Below are positions 18,346 to 27,254 of a stretch of DNA of 64,000 nucleotides, piece after piece. The translations under genes and the position numbers were made by a program. Below the pieces are notes generated by a model. That model was not told where the DNA came from and made no database searches. It saw nothing but the letters and a program-made list of their open reading frames with translations. Position 1 is the first letter of the stretch. The number at the start of each line of letters is the position of its first letter. The stretch comes from Rs1 sp000416275 (GTDB lineage: Bacteria > Pseudomonadota > Gammaproteobacteria > Pseudomonadales > Balneatricaceae): NCBI GenBank assembly GCA_965243635.1, contig OZ251574.1, positions 3,100,001-3,164,000 on the forward strand, in the 5' to 3' direction.

Positions 18346-19938
18346 TTATTTTAAATCCACGTTGTGGAAGAAATGCCCACCGAGAGGATCTATCTTGTAA
18401 CCCGTTACCTTATCGCTAACAGGCATGAAAACAGTACTGTGAGCAATCGTTGCCCAAGGTGCTTCTCGCTTGAATATTTGTTGAGCTTTTTCATAGAGAG
18501 CGCTACGCACGACCGGAACATCGGTAATCAGCGCCGCCTGTAACAAAGCTTCAAAATCATCATTACACCACCTAGCGCGGTTACTACCTGACTCTTTGGC
18601 CATACAACCCAACAGAACTCGCAAGAAATTATCCGGATCACCATTGTCTCCAGTCCAACCTAACAGTACCGTATCGTGCTCACCCGCTTTCGAACGCTTA
18701 AGGTACTCGCCCCACTCGAAAGTGACAATTTCAGCTTCCACGCCAATTTTAGCCCAATCTGACTGGATTAGCTCAGCCATTTTTTTGGCGTCAGGATTGT
18801 AAGGACGCTGTACTGGCATCGCCCAAATATTGGTTTTAAATCCAGAGACACCCGCTTCTTTCAACAGCGCTTTGGCTTTTTCTACGTCGTATGAATCATC
18901 GACAATAGATGTGTTATAAGACCAAATAGTCGGTGGAATTGGGTTTTTAGCAACGGTTGCTTCACCGTTAAATACCACGTCTTTAATGGCGTTCTTATTA
19001 ATCGCGTAATTGAGTGCCTTGCGGACCCGCACATCTTTAAATTTTTCTTTCTCGGTATTGTAAGCAAGGTAACCGACGTTCAGCCCCTCTTGCTGCATTA
19101 AAGTTATGCCTTCAGCTTTTCTAATCTCAGCAACGTCAGCAGGATTTGGGAAAGGCATCACATGACACTCACCCGCTTTCATTTTCTGATAGCGAACCGA
19201 TGCATCCGTAGTGATGGAGAAAACTAAATTGTCAATTTTTGGCTGCTCGCCCCAATATGCTGTGTTTTTAGCATAGCGGATCACCGAGTCTTTCTTGTAG
19301 CCAACGAACTGGAAAGGCCCAGTACCTACTGGCTTTTGGTTCATATCACCAATTTTATTTTCTTTAACCAACTGCGCACCGTATTCAGCAGACTGAATAG
19401 AGGCGAATGCCATTGCCATGTTTGCAATAATCGGTGCTTCAGCATGATCTAAGACGAATTTAACCGTCATATCATCGACTCTAACGATGTCTTTGATTAA
19501 AGACGCCATATCCATCGCGTTAAAATATTCAAACTTACCGTTAGCAGCCTTATAATAAGGGTCTTCTTTATCCATTTGACGATTGAATGAGAAGATAATA
19601 TCGTCAGCATTTAAATCACGTGTCGGTGTAAAGCCTTTAGTAGTATGGAATTTTACGCCCGCTCTTAATTTGAACGTTAGCTCTTTGCCATCTTCTGAAA
19701 CAGTCCAACTCTCAGCAACACCTGGTAGCACTTCAGTAGTGCCGGTTTTAAAATTAACTAATCCATCAAACATAGCGTTTGCAGAGGCATCAAAGGTAGT
19801 TCCTGCTGTGTATAGCGATGCATCAAATCCTTCAGGACTTCCCTCTGAACAATAAACAAGTGTCTTGGCTGCCATCGCTTGGCCGGACATGATCATACCA
19901 CCAGCGAGAACTGCCGCGGCTATAATACTCTTTTTCAT
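18346..19938 (-). CDS. dppA: Periplasmic dipeptide-binding protein DppA
   Basis: 530 residues with a signal peptide (MKKSIIAAAVLAGG..AMA, cleavage before AKTLVYCSEG). The mature protein follows E. coli DppA closely: CSEGSPEGFDASLYTAGTT, LNADDIIFSFNRQ, VGTGPFQF, DASVRYQKMKAGECHVMPFP, WAMPVQRPYNP and GWTGDNGDPDNF. It belongs to the SBP_bac_5 family and delivers di/tripeptides to DppBC; heme delivery is also known for E. coli DppA. It is first in the operon. Upstream on the minus strand a TTGACA lies at 20065-20070, a possible -35 box. Confidence 0.95.
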   Translation of the reverse strand: MKKSIIAAAVLAGGMIMSGQAMAAKTLVYCSEGSPEGFDASLYTAGTTFDASANAMFDGLVNFKTGTTEVLPGVAESWTVSEDGKELTFKLRAGVKFHTTKGFTPTRDLNADDIIFSFNRQMDKEDPYYKAANGKFEYFNAMDMASLIKDIVRVDDMTVKFVLDHAEAPIIANMAMAFASIQSAEYGAQLVKENKIGDMNQKPVGTGPFQFVGYKKDSVIRYAKNTAYWGEQPKIDNLVFSITTDASVRYQKMKAGECHVMPFPNPADVAEIRKAEGITLMQQEGLNVGYLAYNTEKEKFKDVRVRKALNYAINKNAIKDVVFNGEATVAKNPIPPTIWSYNTSIVDDSYDVEKAKALLKEAGVSGFKTNIWAMPVQRPYNPDAKKMAELIQSDWAKIGVEAEIVTFEWGEYLKRSKAGEHDTVLLGWTGDNGDPDNFLRVLLGCMAKESGSNRARWCNDDFEALLQAALITDVPVVRSALYEKAQQIFKREAPWATIAHSTVFMPVSDKVTGYKIDPLGGHFFHNVDLK

Positions 19939-20513
19939 GACTTTTCCTTATGTAATACTAGTTAACTATTTTTGAAAAAATCAATTTAACTAGCTGTATA
20001 ATTGTTTTTATTACCTGCTTAATCCAATTTAAGCTAGCCGATATTCTGCATGAGAATTATTTTCTGTCAAGGGTGATATGAGGATAAGACATCAACCGCC
20101 AAGCCATCTATTACTGACATTATTCTGCAGCAATTTATTCTTTACTTTACCCGCTGTTTGAGCATCCATATTAAAACAAAAAATTGTTGACAATTCTTTG
20201 TTTACTGACTGACTGAAACAAGTACGATTGCTTTTCATATAGATCGCTACCTGACCAGTATATGGAGCTTTTTTTAGTTTTGATTGTTTTCTAGCAACGG
20301 GAAAATAATCATTATCCACGATAAAAAAATTTAATGGCGGAGAATAATCAACCGGCTAACCTATTAATTAAAACACCAACCCATATACCAAATAGTTATT
20401 ACAAAACCTCACGCCTGTCATAATAGGTATAACAAAAAATCTTACTAATTTAAAATTATCGTCTAGTATGATAAATATTACGCTCTATCGAGGCTATCCT
20501 TTATTTTCATATA
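19939..20513. other. Upstream region of dppA, no convincing gene
   Basis: AT-rich. It contains the probable dppA promoter (TTGACA on the minus strand at 20065-20070; the -10 is not clear). A 75-codon minus-strand frame at 20092-20319 lacks a clear ribosome site and family features. I see nothing else. Confidence 0.4.
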
Positions 20514-20665
20514 CCTGAATCCGTGATTTCAAAGTGAACACAGAGTGTAATATATTGGTTCTACAGTGAAATTGAAAAGTCTTAGCTACACCCGTAGGTT
20601 CAGCGGGTATTTTTCTAACCGTTGCAGAATCAAGATATGTGGTGCAGTGAAGCCACTGATTGAGG
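20514..20665 (+). repeat. Family A MITE-like repeat, short form
   Basis: A 152-bp copy from CCTGAATCCGTG to CCACTGATTGAGG, flanked on both sides by ATATA, an exact 5-bp direct repeat. It lacks the 50-bp internal module of the long form. Internal CCGTAGGTTCAGCGGG followed by TATTTTTC resembles a weak terminator. Confidence 0.85.
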
Positions 20666-20915
20666 ATATAGCCTAGGATAAAAGTCATGTGGTCATCATT
20701 TTGAGAAGTGGGCATTGACTCAGGGTTTAAATAGATAGCTGTCGCTGCATAAACCGATATGTGCTTCACCCTTGTATTCTTTGATTCACCAATTAATACG
20801 TTACATTATGATCGCATTTTTCAACCCATATACAAGGATACGCTGATTCCACTATTTCACCGGCTGATGCCTTATATGACCTTCACATGTCATATTGTAC
20901 CAAAGATAACTAATA

Positions 20916-21075
20916 CCTGAATCCGTGACTTCAAAGTGAATATAGAGTGTAAGATATTGGTTTTACGGTGGAATTGAAAAATCTTAGCTGCACCCGTAGG
21001 CTCAGCGGGCATTTTTCTAACCGCCGTAGAATCAAGAGCTTGCGCTATGTGGTGCAGTGAAGTCACTGATTCAGG
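20916..21075 (+). repeat. Family A MITE-like repeat, short form
   Basis: A 160-bp copy with ends CCTGAATCCGTGACTTCA and TGAAGTCACTGATTCAGG (17 of 18 inverted matches), flanked by TAATA on both sides. No genes are seen between it and the previous copy (20666-20915). Confidence 0.9.
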
Positions 21076-21080
21076 TAATA

Positions 21081-21283
21081 GAGACCTTTGCATAACGTTG
21101 CGAGCGAAGATAAAACAAGGCAAGAACCGGCGAGATAGCTGAGTTAGCATGCCCCTCACCTTGGATACACTGTGCCCTTATTTATAGGTATTACTGGTGT
21201 AAATTAGCATATTGAGCCGGCTTTTAGCGCCGTATTACCGAACGCAGTTATCAGACCCTTTGGGTTAGTTATACAGAGGTCTC
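21081..21283 (+). repeat. Family B MITE-like repeat
   Basis: A 203-bp copy from GAGACCTTTGCATAACG to GTTATACAGAGGTCTC, beginning immediately after the right-hand TAATA of the preceding family A copy. It carries an extra internal segment of about 23 bp compared with the 12420 copy. I find no matching right flank, so its own target duplication has decayed or been rearranged. Confidence 0.8.
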
Positions 21284-21607
21284 TATGTAAAGGTCTCAAT
21301 AGCATTTAACGACCTCGATCAATAAAAATATCTATTTGACAATCGCATATGCTCAATTGATAAAAACAGACCATTTATATGGGAATATTTAGGCCGACAA
21401 ATAATGAACCTATACATTTTAGAGTATAAGGCCCGTAAAACAATACTAGTAGCTGCGACTGCTATATTAGCGTACCTAATAGACAACACTATCCATTCGC
21501 AGCGCCAACTCAACCCTATAAATACAAATCGTATGCAAACCGAGCCAAACATATGATAACAATAAAGTTAGTTATCTGTTCTGATAGGGCCTAGCAAATA
21601 CTACATC

Positions 21608-21637
21608 ACATAATGTTGCGTATTTGCAACATTATGT
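21608..21637. promoter_or_regulatory. Perfect 12-bp palindrome upstream of the GGDEF-EAL gene
   Basis: ACATAATGTTGC (21608-21619) and GCAACATTATGT (21626-21637) are exact inverted repeats around six bases. The ATGTTGC..ATTTG half is then partly repeated directly (to about 21655). This is operator-like architecture about 270 bp before the TTG start of the c-di-GMP gene. The protein that binds it is unknown. The rest of 21284-21903 shows no gene. Confidence 0.5.
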
Positions 21638-21903
21638 TGCTCATTTGTGATAACCTAAGCTCTTAACTCCTCGCCACTATCCAACTGGCGATTAACAGCT
21701 TGAGCGAGGATAGCTATTGTTACCAAAATTGAGTTTCCCAAGGAAATTTTAACGATCATCTGGACCTAATAACGTACTAATTTAACGACAATCTGCGTTA
21801 AATTAGAGCAAGCACCCTAGATACAAATGAATCGTTACCTTAGTGTTTTAAATTACCGAATTATTTTTCTGTACAAGAAGAATAAACCAATGGAGTATCC
21901 ATC

Positions 21904-23871
21904 TTGCTTTATATAAGATCTCGGCGTTTAGGCCAAAGCACAGCAATAGGGTTATTGAGCATCACGGTGCTTATTTTAGCCCAAGGACTATTTGGCGCGT
22001 GGAAGATGGAGCAACTAACCAATGAAGTGAGCGAGTCATTAGTTCTTTTTTCTGACACTCAAGTAGAGGCCCTTACTTTAAAAAGTATGCTTATAAATCT
22101 TCGTAAGCTAGAGAAAGATATTCTGCTTTTTAGTCACTCTCCCTCTGATTTGAAGCGCGTTGATAAGCGCTGGAGAAAGGCTTTATCCGCGACGAGACAA
22201 CAGTTTACCACGATGGAGCAAGAGCTATTAGAGAGTGATGTCACTCAAAACGAGTCCATTTCTGCGCTTGAAAATGCTTTTCACGCGTATAGCAAGGGAG
22301 TTTCTAATGTCGCTAAAAACATGTTACAAAAAGAATATGCTGACCAATTTGAAGCACGCACAGCGATGGCTGTGTACAAAAAGCATATATACAAGATGGA
22401 ATCGCAAATAGATGCGATCGTCGATTCCGCTGAAGAGCTTGAAATTAATACCTTAGAACATCTAGCACAAGCAAAACTTAGACTCTTTTGGACCTTAGGT
22501 GCGTTCGGTTTTGCCAGCATCCTTATTAGCATATTACTGAGCATTTGGATCGTACGGAAAAATTTATTAATCAGCCGAACTTTAGAATATCAAGCACTAC
22601 ATGATACATTAACCAGCATTTTGAATCGACGCGGTCTAGCGGTGGCCATGCAAAACAACGATACTGGCGGAGTCATGTCGTATCTTGATTTAGATAGATT
22701 CAAGTTAATCAATGACTTATGCGGCCACTCGGTCGGCGACGAATTATTGATTAACTTAACCAAAAAAATGAACATTCTCTGCCATCAAGAAAAGTGTACT
22801 TTAGCGCGGGTCGGCGGAGATGAATTCGTGATATGGCTTAATGACGTCAACGGCCTGGAACGCGCGCAACAGATCGCCGATAAATTGGTGAAGCTTATAG
22901 AAGCCCATCCGTTTGACTGGATGGGCCAATCAATGAGCTTAGGGGCGTCGGTAGGCTTAGCTGTTGCCAAGGCTGATTTTCTATTAACAGAATTACTCTC
23001 ACGGGCAGACGCTGCCTGTCGTATTGCAAAAATACCCGGTAATGCAAAAGTAATCGTCTATGAAGAGTCTGACCCCACCTTAATTGAAATTCGCCGAGAA
23101 AAGCGCTGGGCTGCAAAAATCCCGCAAATGCTTATCGACAACAACTTTACGCTATACGCCCAATGCATCGTCCCTTTAACTTGCAGCGAGACACGTACAC
23201 ATGTGGAAATACTAATCCGAGGCGTTGATGAAGATGGAAGCATCATAGCTCCGGGCGTATTCCTCCCCGCCGCAGAGCGTTTTGGACTGATGCCAAAAAT
23301 TGATCGCTGGGTTTTAGAGACGTTATTAACCGGCGACATCAGCAGCGATATTATTTACTCGATCAACATGTCAGCGCACACTCTTGCAGATAAAGCTTAT
23401 CTACCACACTTGGTCAATTTAGTAAAAGAGTCCGGCAGAGCACCACAGCTGATTTTTGAAATAACAGAATCTGCGGTCATGTCGAGCATAACTACCGCCC
23501 AGGAATACATTCGCAGCTTAAAAGCTTTGGGTTGTCGCTTCTCTTTAGATGACTTTGGCAGTGGCTTTTCTTCTTTCGCATACTTGCGTGATTTGCAAGT
23601 CGATTATTTGAAAATTGATGGCAGTCTAATTTCAATCTTGGGCAACAAGGCCTCAGATGCAGCTCTGGTAGAAGCAATTGTTAATATGGCCGAATCACTC
23701 GGATTAATGACTATTGCAGAATATGTAGAAACCGATAAAATCGCCGTGCTACTAACTGAGATGGGGGTTGGCTACGGTCAAGGGTATGGTTTACATAAAC
23801 CGGAAGCTTTAAGTACATTTAATGCAGCGGCCCGTATCAAATTTTGCCCCGACACTCCTCCGAGTATCTAA
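21904..23871 (+). CDS. Membrane-anchored GGDEF-EAL protein
   Basis: 655 residues. A membrane helix (about 13-33), a periplasmic four-helix-like sensor region (about 35-195) and a second helix (about 200-220) lead to cytoplasmic GGDEF (about 230-400) and EAL (about 410-640) domains. GGDEF is intact (RVGGDEFV). In the EAL part the signature reads EIL in HVEILIRG, but the catalytic-type residues remain: NMS, EITESAV, DDFGSGFSS, YLKIDGS and QGYGLHKP. It could both make and degrade c-di-GMP. The start is TTG 21904, supported by GGAG 8 nt upstream; no ATG fits. Confidence 0.88.
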   Translation: MLYIRSRRLGQSTAIGLLSITVLILAQGLFGAWKMEQLTNEVSESLVLFSDTQVEALTLKSMLINLRKLEKDILLFSHSPSDLKRVDKRWRKALSATRQQFTTMEQELLESDVTQNESISALENAFHAYSKGVSNVAKNMLQKEYADQFEARTAMAVYKKHIYKMESQIDAIVDSAEELEINTLEHLAQAKLRLFWTLGAFGFASILISILLSIWIVRKNLLISRTLEYQALHDTLTSILNRRGLAVAMQNNDTGGVMSYLDLDRFKLINDLCGHSVGDELLINLTKKMNILCHQEKCTLARVGGDEFVIWLNDVNGLERAQQIADKLVKLIEAHPFDWMGQSMSLGASVGLAVAKADFLLTELLSRADAACRIAKIPGNAKVIVYEESDPTLIEIRREKRWAAKIPQMLIDNNFTLYAQCIVPLTCSETRTHVEILIRGVDEDGSIIAPGVFLPAAERFGLMPKIDRWVLETLLTGDISSDIIYSINMSAHTLADKAYLPHLVNLVKESGRAPQLIFEITESAVMSSITTAQEYIRSLKALGCRFSLDDFGSGFSSFAYLRDLQVDYLKIDGSLISILGNKASDAALVEAIVNMAESLGLMTIAEYVETDKIAVLLTEMGVGYGQGYGLHKPEALSTFNAAARIKFCPDTPPSI

Positions 23872-23980
23872 AATTTTTCTAAGCCTAAGCGGTATTAAAG
23901 TTTAGCGCTGAATTAAATAAATAGGCTTGTCGCTTCAGATCCTCTGCCGCCAATAATTTATAGAGCTCCTAGTAAAAAAG

Positions 23981-24027
23981 GGCTGCCATTAAAGAACGGG
24001 GATCGACACTCCCCTTTTAAGACAGCC
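23981..24027 (-). terminator. Two-part hairpin after the GGDEF-EAL gene
   Basis: GGCTGCC (23981-23987) pairs with GACAGCC (24021-24027) with one mismatch. Inside, GGGGA pairs with TCCCC and flanking AAAG with CTTTT. On the minus strand the stem runs into CTTTTTT, so the polarity suits a minus-strand intrinsic terminator. It may also fold as an RNA end for the plus-strand gene. Confidence 0.4.
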
Positions 24028-24094
24028 AGCTGCAGCGACGACCCTTAATATTTATCCTAATTAGCCATATGTCTCCGCCACACCAGTCAAAAGC

Positions 24095-24210
24095 AAAAGA
24101 TGCTTTTAATCTCTTCTCTGTGGTAAAACCAATCCTTTAAAGAATTTTTCACCACGGAGGACACAGAGGCGCTGCGCTGCACAGAGAGAAAAAAACACTA
24201 GCTTATTTGC
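24095..24210. repeat. Inverted CTCTGTGGT / ACCACGGAG dispersed-repeat sequence
   Basis: CTTCTCTGTGGT near 24112 faces CACCACGGAGGACACAGAGG near 24151, followed by CACAGAGAGAAA. Sequences of this type (ACCACGGAGGACACAGAGG) are common non-coding dispersed repeats in many bacterial genomes. No gene lies in 23872-24766 apart from this, the hairpin and the family A copy. Confidence 0.45.
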
Positions 24211-24277
24211 GCTGTGTCTTCACAGACTGGCCTAAAGTAAAAAAATTTTACCAATAAATGACTTGGCTAGAATCTAT

Positions 24278-24490
24278 CCTGAATCCGTGACTTCAAAGTG
24301 AATGCAGAGTGTAAGATATTGGCTCTACAGTGGAATTGAAAAATCTTAGCTGCAAGCTCATATGCGTCCTGCATTCGCTCAATAAATGCATGCATCCATG
24401 CATAAAACCCGTAGCTTCAGCGGGTATTTTTCTAACCGCTGTAGAATCAAGAGCTTGCGCTATGTAGTGCAGTGAAGTCACTGATTCAGG
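24278..24490 (+). repeat. Family A MITE-like repeat, long form
   Basis: A 213-bp copy with ends CCTGAATCCGTGACTTCA and TGAAGTCACTGATTCAGG. It includes the module GCTCATATGCGTCCTGCATT. Flanks are TCTAT and TCTAA (four of five). Confidence 0.9.
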
Positions 24491-24712
24491 TCTAAGCTAT
24501 TATTAAATGCTAAAAGCATATTACAATGTAACTTAATTTAACTTGTTGTAATTAATCATTTTATTAGACAACTACCAAATTAAGCGGAGTATGATGGTCA
24601 ATCAGGATGTTTATTGTCGAATCCCCAACCTGATCGGTCACTCTATTTTTATTCGCTGGCTAACACCATTACTTTAACGATGACGCTGCATGTAACCCTT
24701 TTCTAGCCGAAA

Positions 24713-24736
24713 AAAAACGGACAACTGTCCGTTTTT
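24713..24736 (-). terminator. Terminator of the bfr operon
   Basis: AAAAACGGACA pairs perfectly with TGTCCGTTTTT around two bases. It ends in a T-run in both directions and sits 30 bp after the second bacterioferritin gene. Confidence 0.85.
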
Positions 24737-24766
24737 ATACTTTTATTAGCGGTCGATTATTCGACG

Positions 24767-25234
24767 CTACATTTGAGATTGCAAATAGTTTTGCAGCCCT
24801 GTTCTATCGATTAACCCAAGCTGTTTTTCCAACCAATATGCATGGTCTTCCTCTGTATCTACTAAGAGCTTTTCTAAGATTTCACGGGTCTGATAATCTT
24901 GCTCCGACTCACAGATAGCGATCGACTTTTTCAGCGCTGCCACCACAGCATATTCAACATTCAAATCACTTTTCAACATAGCGGGCACGTCTTCACCTAC
25001 ATTAATAGGATCACGGGTCACCATATTGGGACGGCCCTCTAAGAAAAGAATTCTTTGAATAAGCAGTTCAGCATGCTCTTTTTCATCATCAAATTCATGT
25101 GAAATACGAGCGTGTAGTTTACTTAGCCCCCAGTCATCATACATACAAGAGTGAATGAAATATTGATCCATTGCCGCCAACTCGCCTGCCAGCAATGTAT
25201 TTAGCTCGGCAATTACCTTAACACTTCCTTTCAT
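24767..25234 (-). CDS. bfr: Bacterioferritin, ferroxidase subunit without heme ligand
   Basis: An iron-storage subunit of about 155 residues. Numbered from the second Met, the diiron ferroxidase ligands are present: E18, E51, H54, E94 and the EEDH pair near 128-131, plus Y25. The heme-ligating Met52 of E. coli Bfr is Lys here (DEKEH). So this subunit should oxidise iron but cannot ligate heme in the usual way. Its start overlaps or abuts the stop of the upstream bfr gene (TAATGATG). I chose ATG 25234 because it restores canonical Bfr numbering; ATG 25237 is possible. It should co-assemble with the other subunit into a 24-mer. Confidence 0.92.
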   Translation of the reverse strand: MKGSVKVIAELNTLLAGELAAMDQYFIHSCMYDDWGLSKLHARISHEFDDEKEHAELLIQRILFLEGRPNMVTRDPINVGEDVPAMLKSDLNVEYAVVAALKKSIAICESEQDYQTREILEKLLVDTEEDHAYWLEKQLGLIDRTGLQNYLQSQM

Positions 25235-25236
25235 CA

Positions 25237-25707
25237 TTAATCTCCCATTTGCGATTGTAGATAATTTTGTATGCCTGTTTCAGCAATCAGATATTGTTGT
25301 GCCTCTATCCAATCTACGTGATCTTCTTCATATTCTAAGACATCTTCAAGCAAGTCCCGAGTAACATAATCTTGTTGTTTTTCACACAGCGCAATTGACT
25401 GACGCGTCAGAGACATCAGATCATTTTGTAACTGCAGGTCACAATCCAACATTTCAGCGGGGTTCTCGCCAATTCTTAAACGCTCTAGTTGTTGTAAATT
25501 TGGCAAGCCCTGCAAAAAAAGTATTCTTTCAATCAATTGATCAGATTGTTTCATATCTTTAATCGACTTTTTATAAGATTTTTCGTTTAACTCCTCAAGC
25601 CCCCAATTTTTATACATACGCGCGTGTAAAAAATACTGATTGATCGACGTTAGTTTGAACATCAATACTTTATTTAACTGATTTAGAACAGCTTTATCAC
25701 CTTGCAT
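25237..25707 (-). CDS. bfr: Bacterioferritin, heme-binding subunit without ferroxidase centre
   Basis: 156 residues, the partner of the downstream subunit. Met52 (KDMKQ) is retained as heme ligand. The ferroxidase ligands are lost: E18 is K, E51 is D, H54 is Q and E94 is Q; only the late EEDH remains. Neisseria and some other proteobacteria have a comparable division of labour between paired Bfr subunits. It is first in the two-gene operon, divergent from bfd, and probably iron-regulated through the palindromes at 25801-25898. Confidence 0.92.
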   Translation of the reverse strand: MQGDKAVLNQLNKVLMFKLTSINQYFLHARMYKNWGLEELNEKSYKKSIKDMKQSDQLIERILFLQGLPNLQQLERLRIGENPAEMLDCDLQLQNDLMSLTRQSIALCEKQQDYVTRDLLEDVLEYEEDHVDWIEAQQYLIAETGIQNYLQSQMGD

Positions 25708-25800
25708 ACTAGCCTCCTATGCCCTACAAGCTTTAACTTAACTCATAGTAACAGAAGCGGCGAAAAAATGAAAATATCTTTTATAATCAATAACTTATTG

Positions 25801-25820
25801 ATTGATAATCTCTATCATTT
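25801..25820. promoter_or_regulatory. Fur-box-like palindrome 1
   Basis: ATTGATAATCTCTATCATTT is an inverted repeat (TGATA..TATCA) resembling the GATAATGATAATCATTATC Fur consensus. It lies between the divergent bfr and bfd genes. Confidence 0.5.
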
Positions 25821-25877
25821 AGTTTTACATAGGCTTTTTAATAATTTACTGTAGCGGTAAATAAATGTTGTAATTTA

Positions 25878-25898
25878 AATAATAATCGTTATTATTTA
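25878..25898. promoter_or_regulatory. Fur-box-like palindrome 2
   Basis: AAATAATAA and TTATTATTT are a perfect 9-bp inverted repeat around TCG, close to the Fur consensus. It is 47 bp upstream of the bfd start, where Fur repression of bfd is expected from E. coli. Confidence 0.65.
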
Positions 25899-25944
25899 GA
25901 TGTAGATCATTAGTTGTTTCATCCATCAGGTTAGTATTGATTTC

Positions 25945-26121
25945 ATGTATATTTGTATTTGTAACGCCGTCACTGACGGACAAATAAAAGCTAGAGTTGA
26001 TCGTGGCGCTCGATCACTGCGTGATTTAAACAAAGATATTTGCATTGCAGATCAATGCGGGAAGTGCGCCTGTGCAGCAAAAAAAATTATCAAAAATCAG
26101 ATTAGATCGATAGCGATATAA
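25945..26121 (+). CDS. bfd: Bacterioferritin-associated ferredoxin Bfd
   Basis: 58 residues opening MYICICN, with QCGKCACAAKKII later. The four cluster cysteines are C4, C6, C38 and C41, the Bfd [2Fe-2S] pattern of CXC then CX2C; an extra C43 is present. Bfd docks on bacterioferritin at the heme and passes electrons in to release stored iron. It stands divergent to the two bfr genes, with Fur-box-like sites between. The start is ATG 25945. E. coli Bfd is 64 residues, so this one is slightly short at the C-terminus. Confidence 0.9.
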   Translation: MYICICNAVTDGQIKARVDRGARSLRDLNKDICIADQCGKCACAAKKIIKNQIRSIAI

Positions 26122-26270
26122 AATTTTTACGCGACATCACTGGCCGTTTGTTGATCGCCATTCATAAAAACACCATTGTTTACATATTTTTTTCTTCGAT
26201 GACTTAAACCACTATCCAATGACTCGACATTCAGGCTACTATTTGCGCCTTGTTAATACAGGTAATAGCC

Positions 26271-26993
26271 ATGATTGCAGTGCTTCGTTTTTTAATTCTT
26301 TTCCCGCTTTTTATTCTAGTATGTATTTTTGGCTGTTTATTTTGCCTGCTCCGACCTTTTCATCGAAACAACACCAAAGTTGTCGCACACTGGCTGAGCA
26401 ACTTAGCCCCTGTCGCCGGCATTAAGCTGATTACCCGCGTTCCCAAAAACAGCAACTACACACCACAAGTTTTTATTGGTAATCATCAAAATAGCTATGA
26501 TTTATTTACGATTTCTTCAGCGGTTGGCGAAGGCACAGTTAGCCTCGGAAAAAAGAGTATTAAATGGCTGCCTTTTTTTGGACAGCTATACTGGTTGTCG
26601 GGAAACATTTTAATTGACCGCAACAACAAGAACAGCGCCAGAGGCACTATTGCTCAAGTAACCGAGCGAATCACCACCGACCAACTTTCTATCTGGATGT
26701 TTCCCGAGGGGACCCGCAGTCGTGGTAAAGGCTTACTGCCGTTCAAAATGGGCGCTTTCAATACAGCTATCCAGGCAGGAGTGCCAATTGTACCCGTTGT
26801 ATTAAGTACCACTAGCCACTTCCGTTTAGGTAAATGGAATAATGGCTATGTCATTGTCGAAGCTTTAGCACCGATTCCCACCGACAATTACACCGCCGGT
26901 GACGCCAAGCAACTAGCGAGCCACTGCCGACAACTAATGATCGATAAAATAGCCGAACTGGACACAGAAGTGGCCGCGTTAAATAAACAGTAA
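26271..26993 (+). CDS. plsC: 1-acyl-sn-glycerol-3-phosphate acyltransferase (PlsC)
   Basis: 240 residues from ATG 26271 (AGG 8 nt upstream; an upstream TTG at 26250 is less likely). The N-terminal membrane helix (ILFPLFILVCIFGCLFCLL) is followed by the acyltransferase motif NHQNSYD (HX4D), then FPEGTRSRG and the VPIVPVVLS segment. It makes phosphatidic acid from lysophosphatidic acid at the inner membrane. It is followed by the TPP riboswitch of the thiamine operon, so it probably ends its own transcript. Confidence 0.93.
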   Translation: MIAVLRFLILFPLFILVCIFGCLFCLLRPFHRNNTKVVAHWLSNLAPVAGIKLITRVPKNSNYTPQVFIGNHQNSYDLFTISSAVGEGTVSLGKKSIKWLPFFGQLYWLSGNILIDRNNKNSARGTIAQVTERITTDQLSIWMFPEGTRSRGKGLLPFKMGAFNTAIQAGVPIVPVVLSTTSHFRLGKWNNGYVIVEALAPIPTDNYTAGDAKQLASHCRQLMIDKIAELDTEVAALNKQ

Positions 26994-27039
26994 TTTATCC
27001 TTGCCTGTTATTAACCTTGCCACTAGACTTGCCTCTGAT

Positions 27040-27157
27040 CTTGTCGGGGCGCCCCGTCGCTTAATGCAGCTAGCTAGAATTAAGTAGACCAAGGCTGAGA
27101 TTGGCTGTGCCATGTCCCGTTGAACCTGATCAGGTTTACACCTGCGTAGGGAACAAG
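27040..27157 (+). promoter_or_regulatory. TPP riboswitch aptamer of thiOSGE
   Basis: The P1 helix CTTGT (27040) / ACAAG (27153-27157), GGGGCGCC, GGCTGAGAT, TTGAACCTGATCAGGTT and CTGCGTAGGGAACAAG are all present. These are the defining TPP thi-box parts. It is followed after about 60 nt by an intrinsic terminator (27221-27251) just before thiO. This suggests transcription attenuation when TPP is high. Confidence 0.95.
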
Positions 27158-27220
27158 TAATGCAAATAGTAGATTTGCGGCTCGATAGGAGCTTAGCGAT
27201 TGCCACTGTTCGCTGCTTGC

Positions 27221-27251
27221 CCCATTTACTCTCTCCTAATGGGATTTTTTC
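27221..27251 (+). terminator. Riboswitch terminator before thiO
   Basis: CCCATT and AATGGG form a stem closed by ATTTTTT, ending 3 nt before the thiO ATG. It most likely forms when TPP is bound. Confidence 0.8.
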
Positions 27252-27254
27252 GGC

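Noticed and set aside
20092..20319. 75-codon minus-strand frame upstream of dppA
   Set aside because: GTG start without a clear ribosome site, no recognisable domain, and AT-rich intergenic DNA around it.
20514..21283. A CRISPR-like array
   Set aside because: The repeats are two unrelated inverted-repeat elements of 150-200 bp with their own target duplications, not short regularly spaced direct repeats.
21319..21552. 77-codon minus-strand frame between repeats
   Set aside because: Unnatural composition and no ribosome site; most likely chance.
24293..24481. Minus-strand reading frame of 62 codons
   Set aside because: It lies wholly inside a family A repeat; the same MTSLHHIAQ-type peptide recurs at 20890-21159 and 39030-39224 only because the DNA repeat recurs.
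26219..26425. 68-codon frame overlapping the plsC start
   Set aside because: Overlaps a well-supported acyltransferase in a different frame and has no family features.
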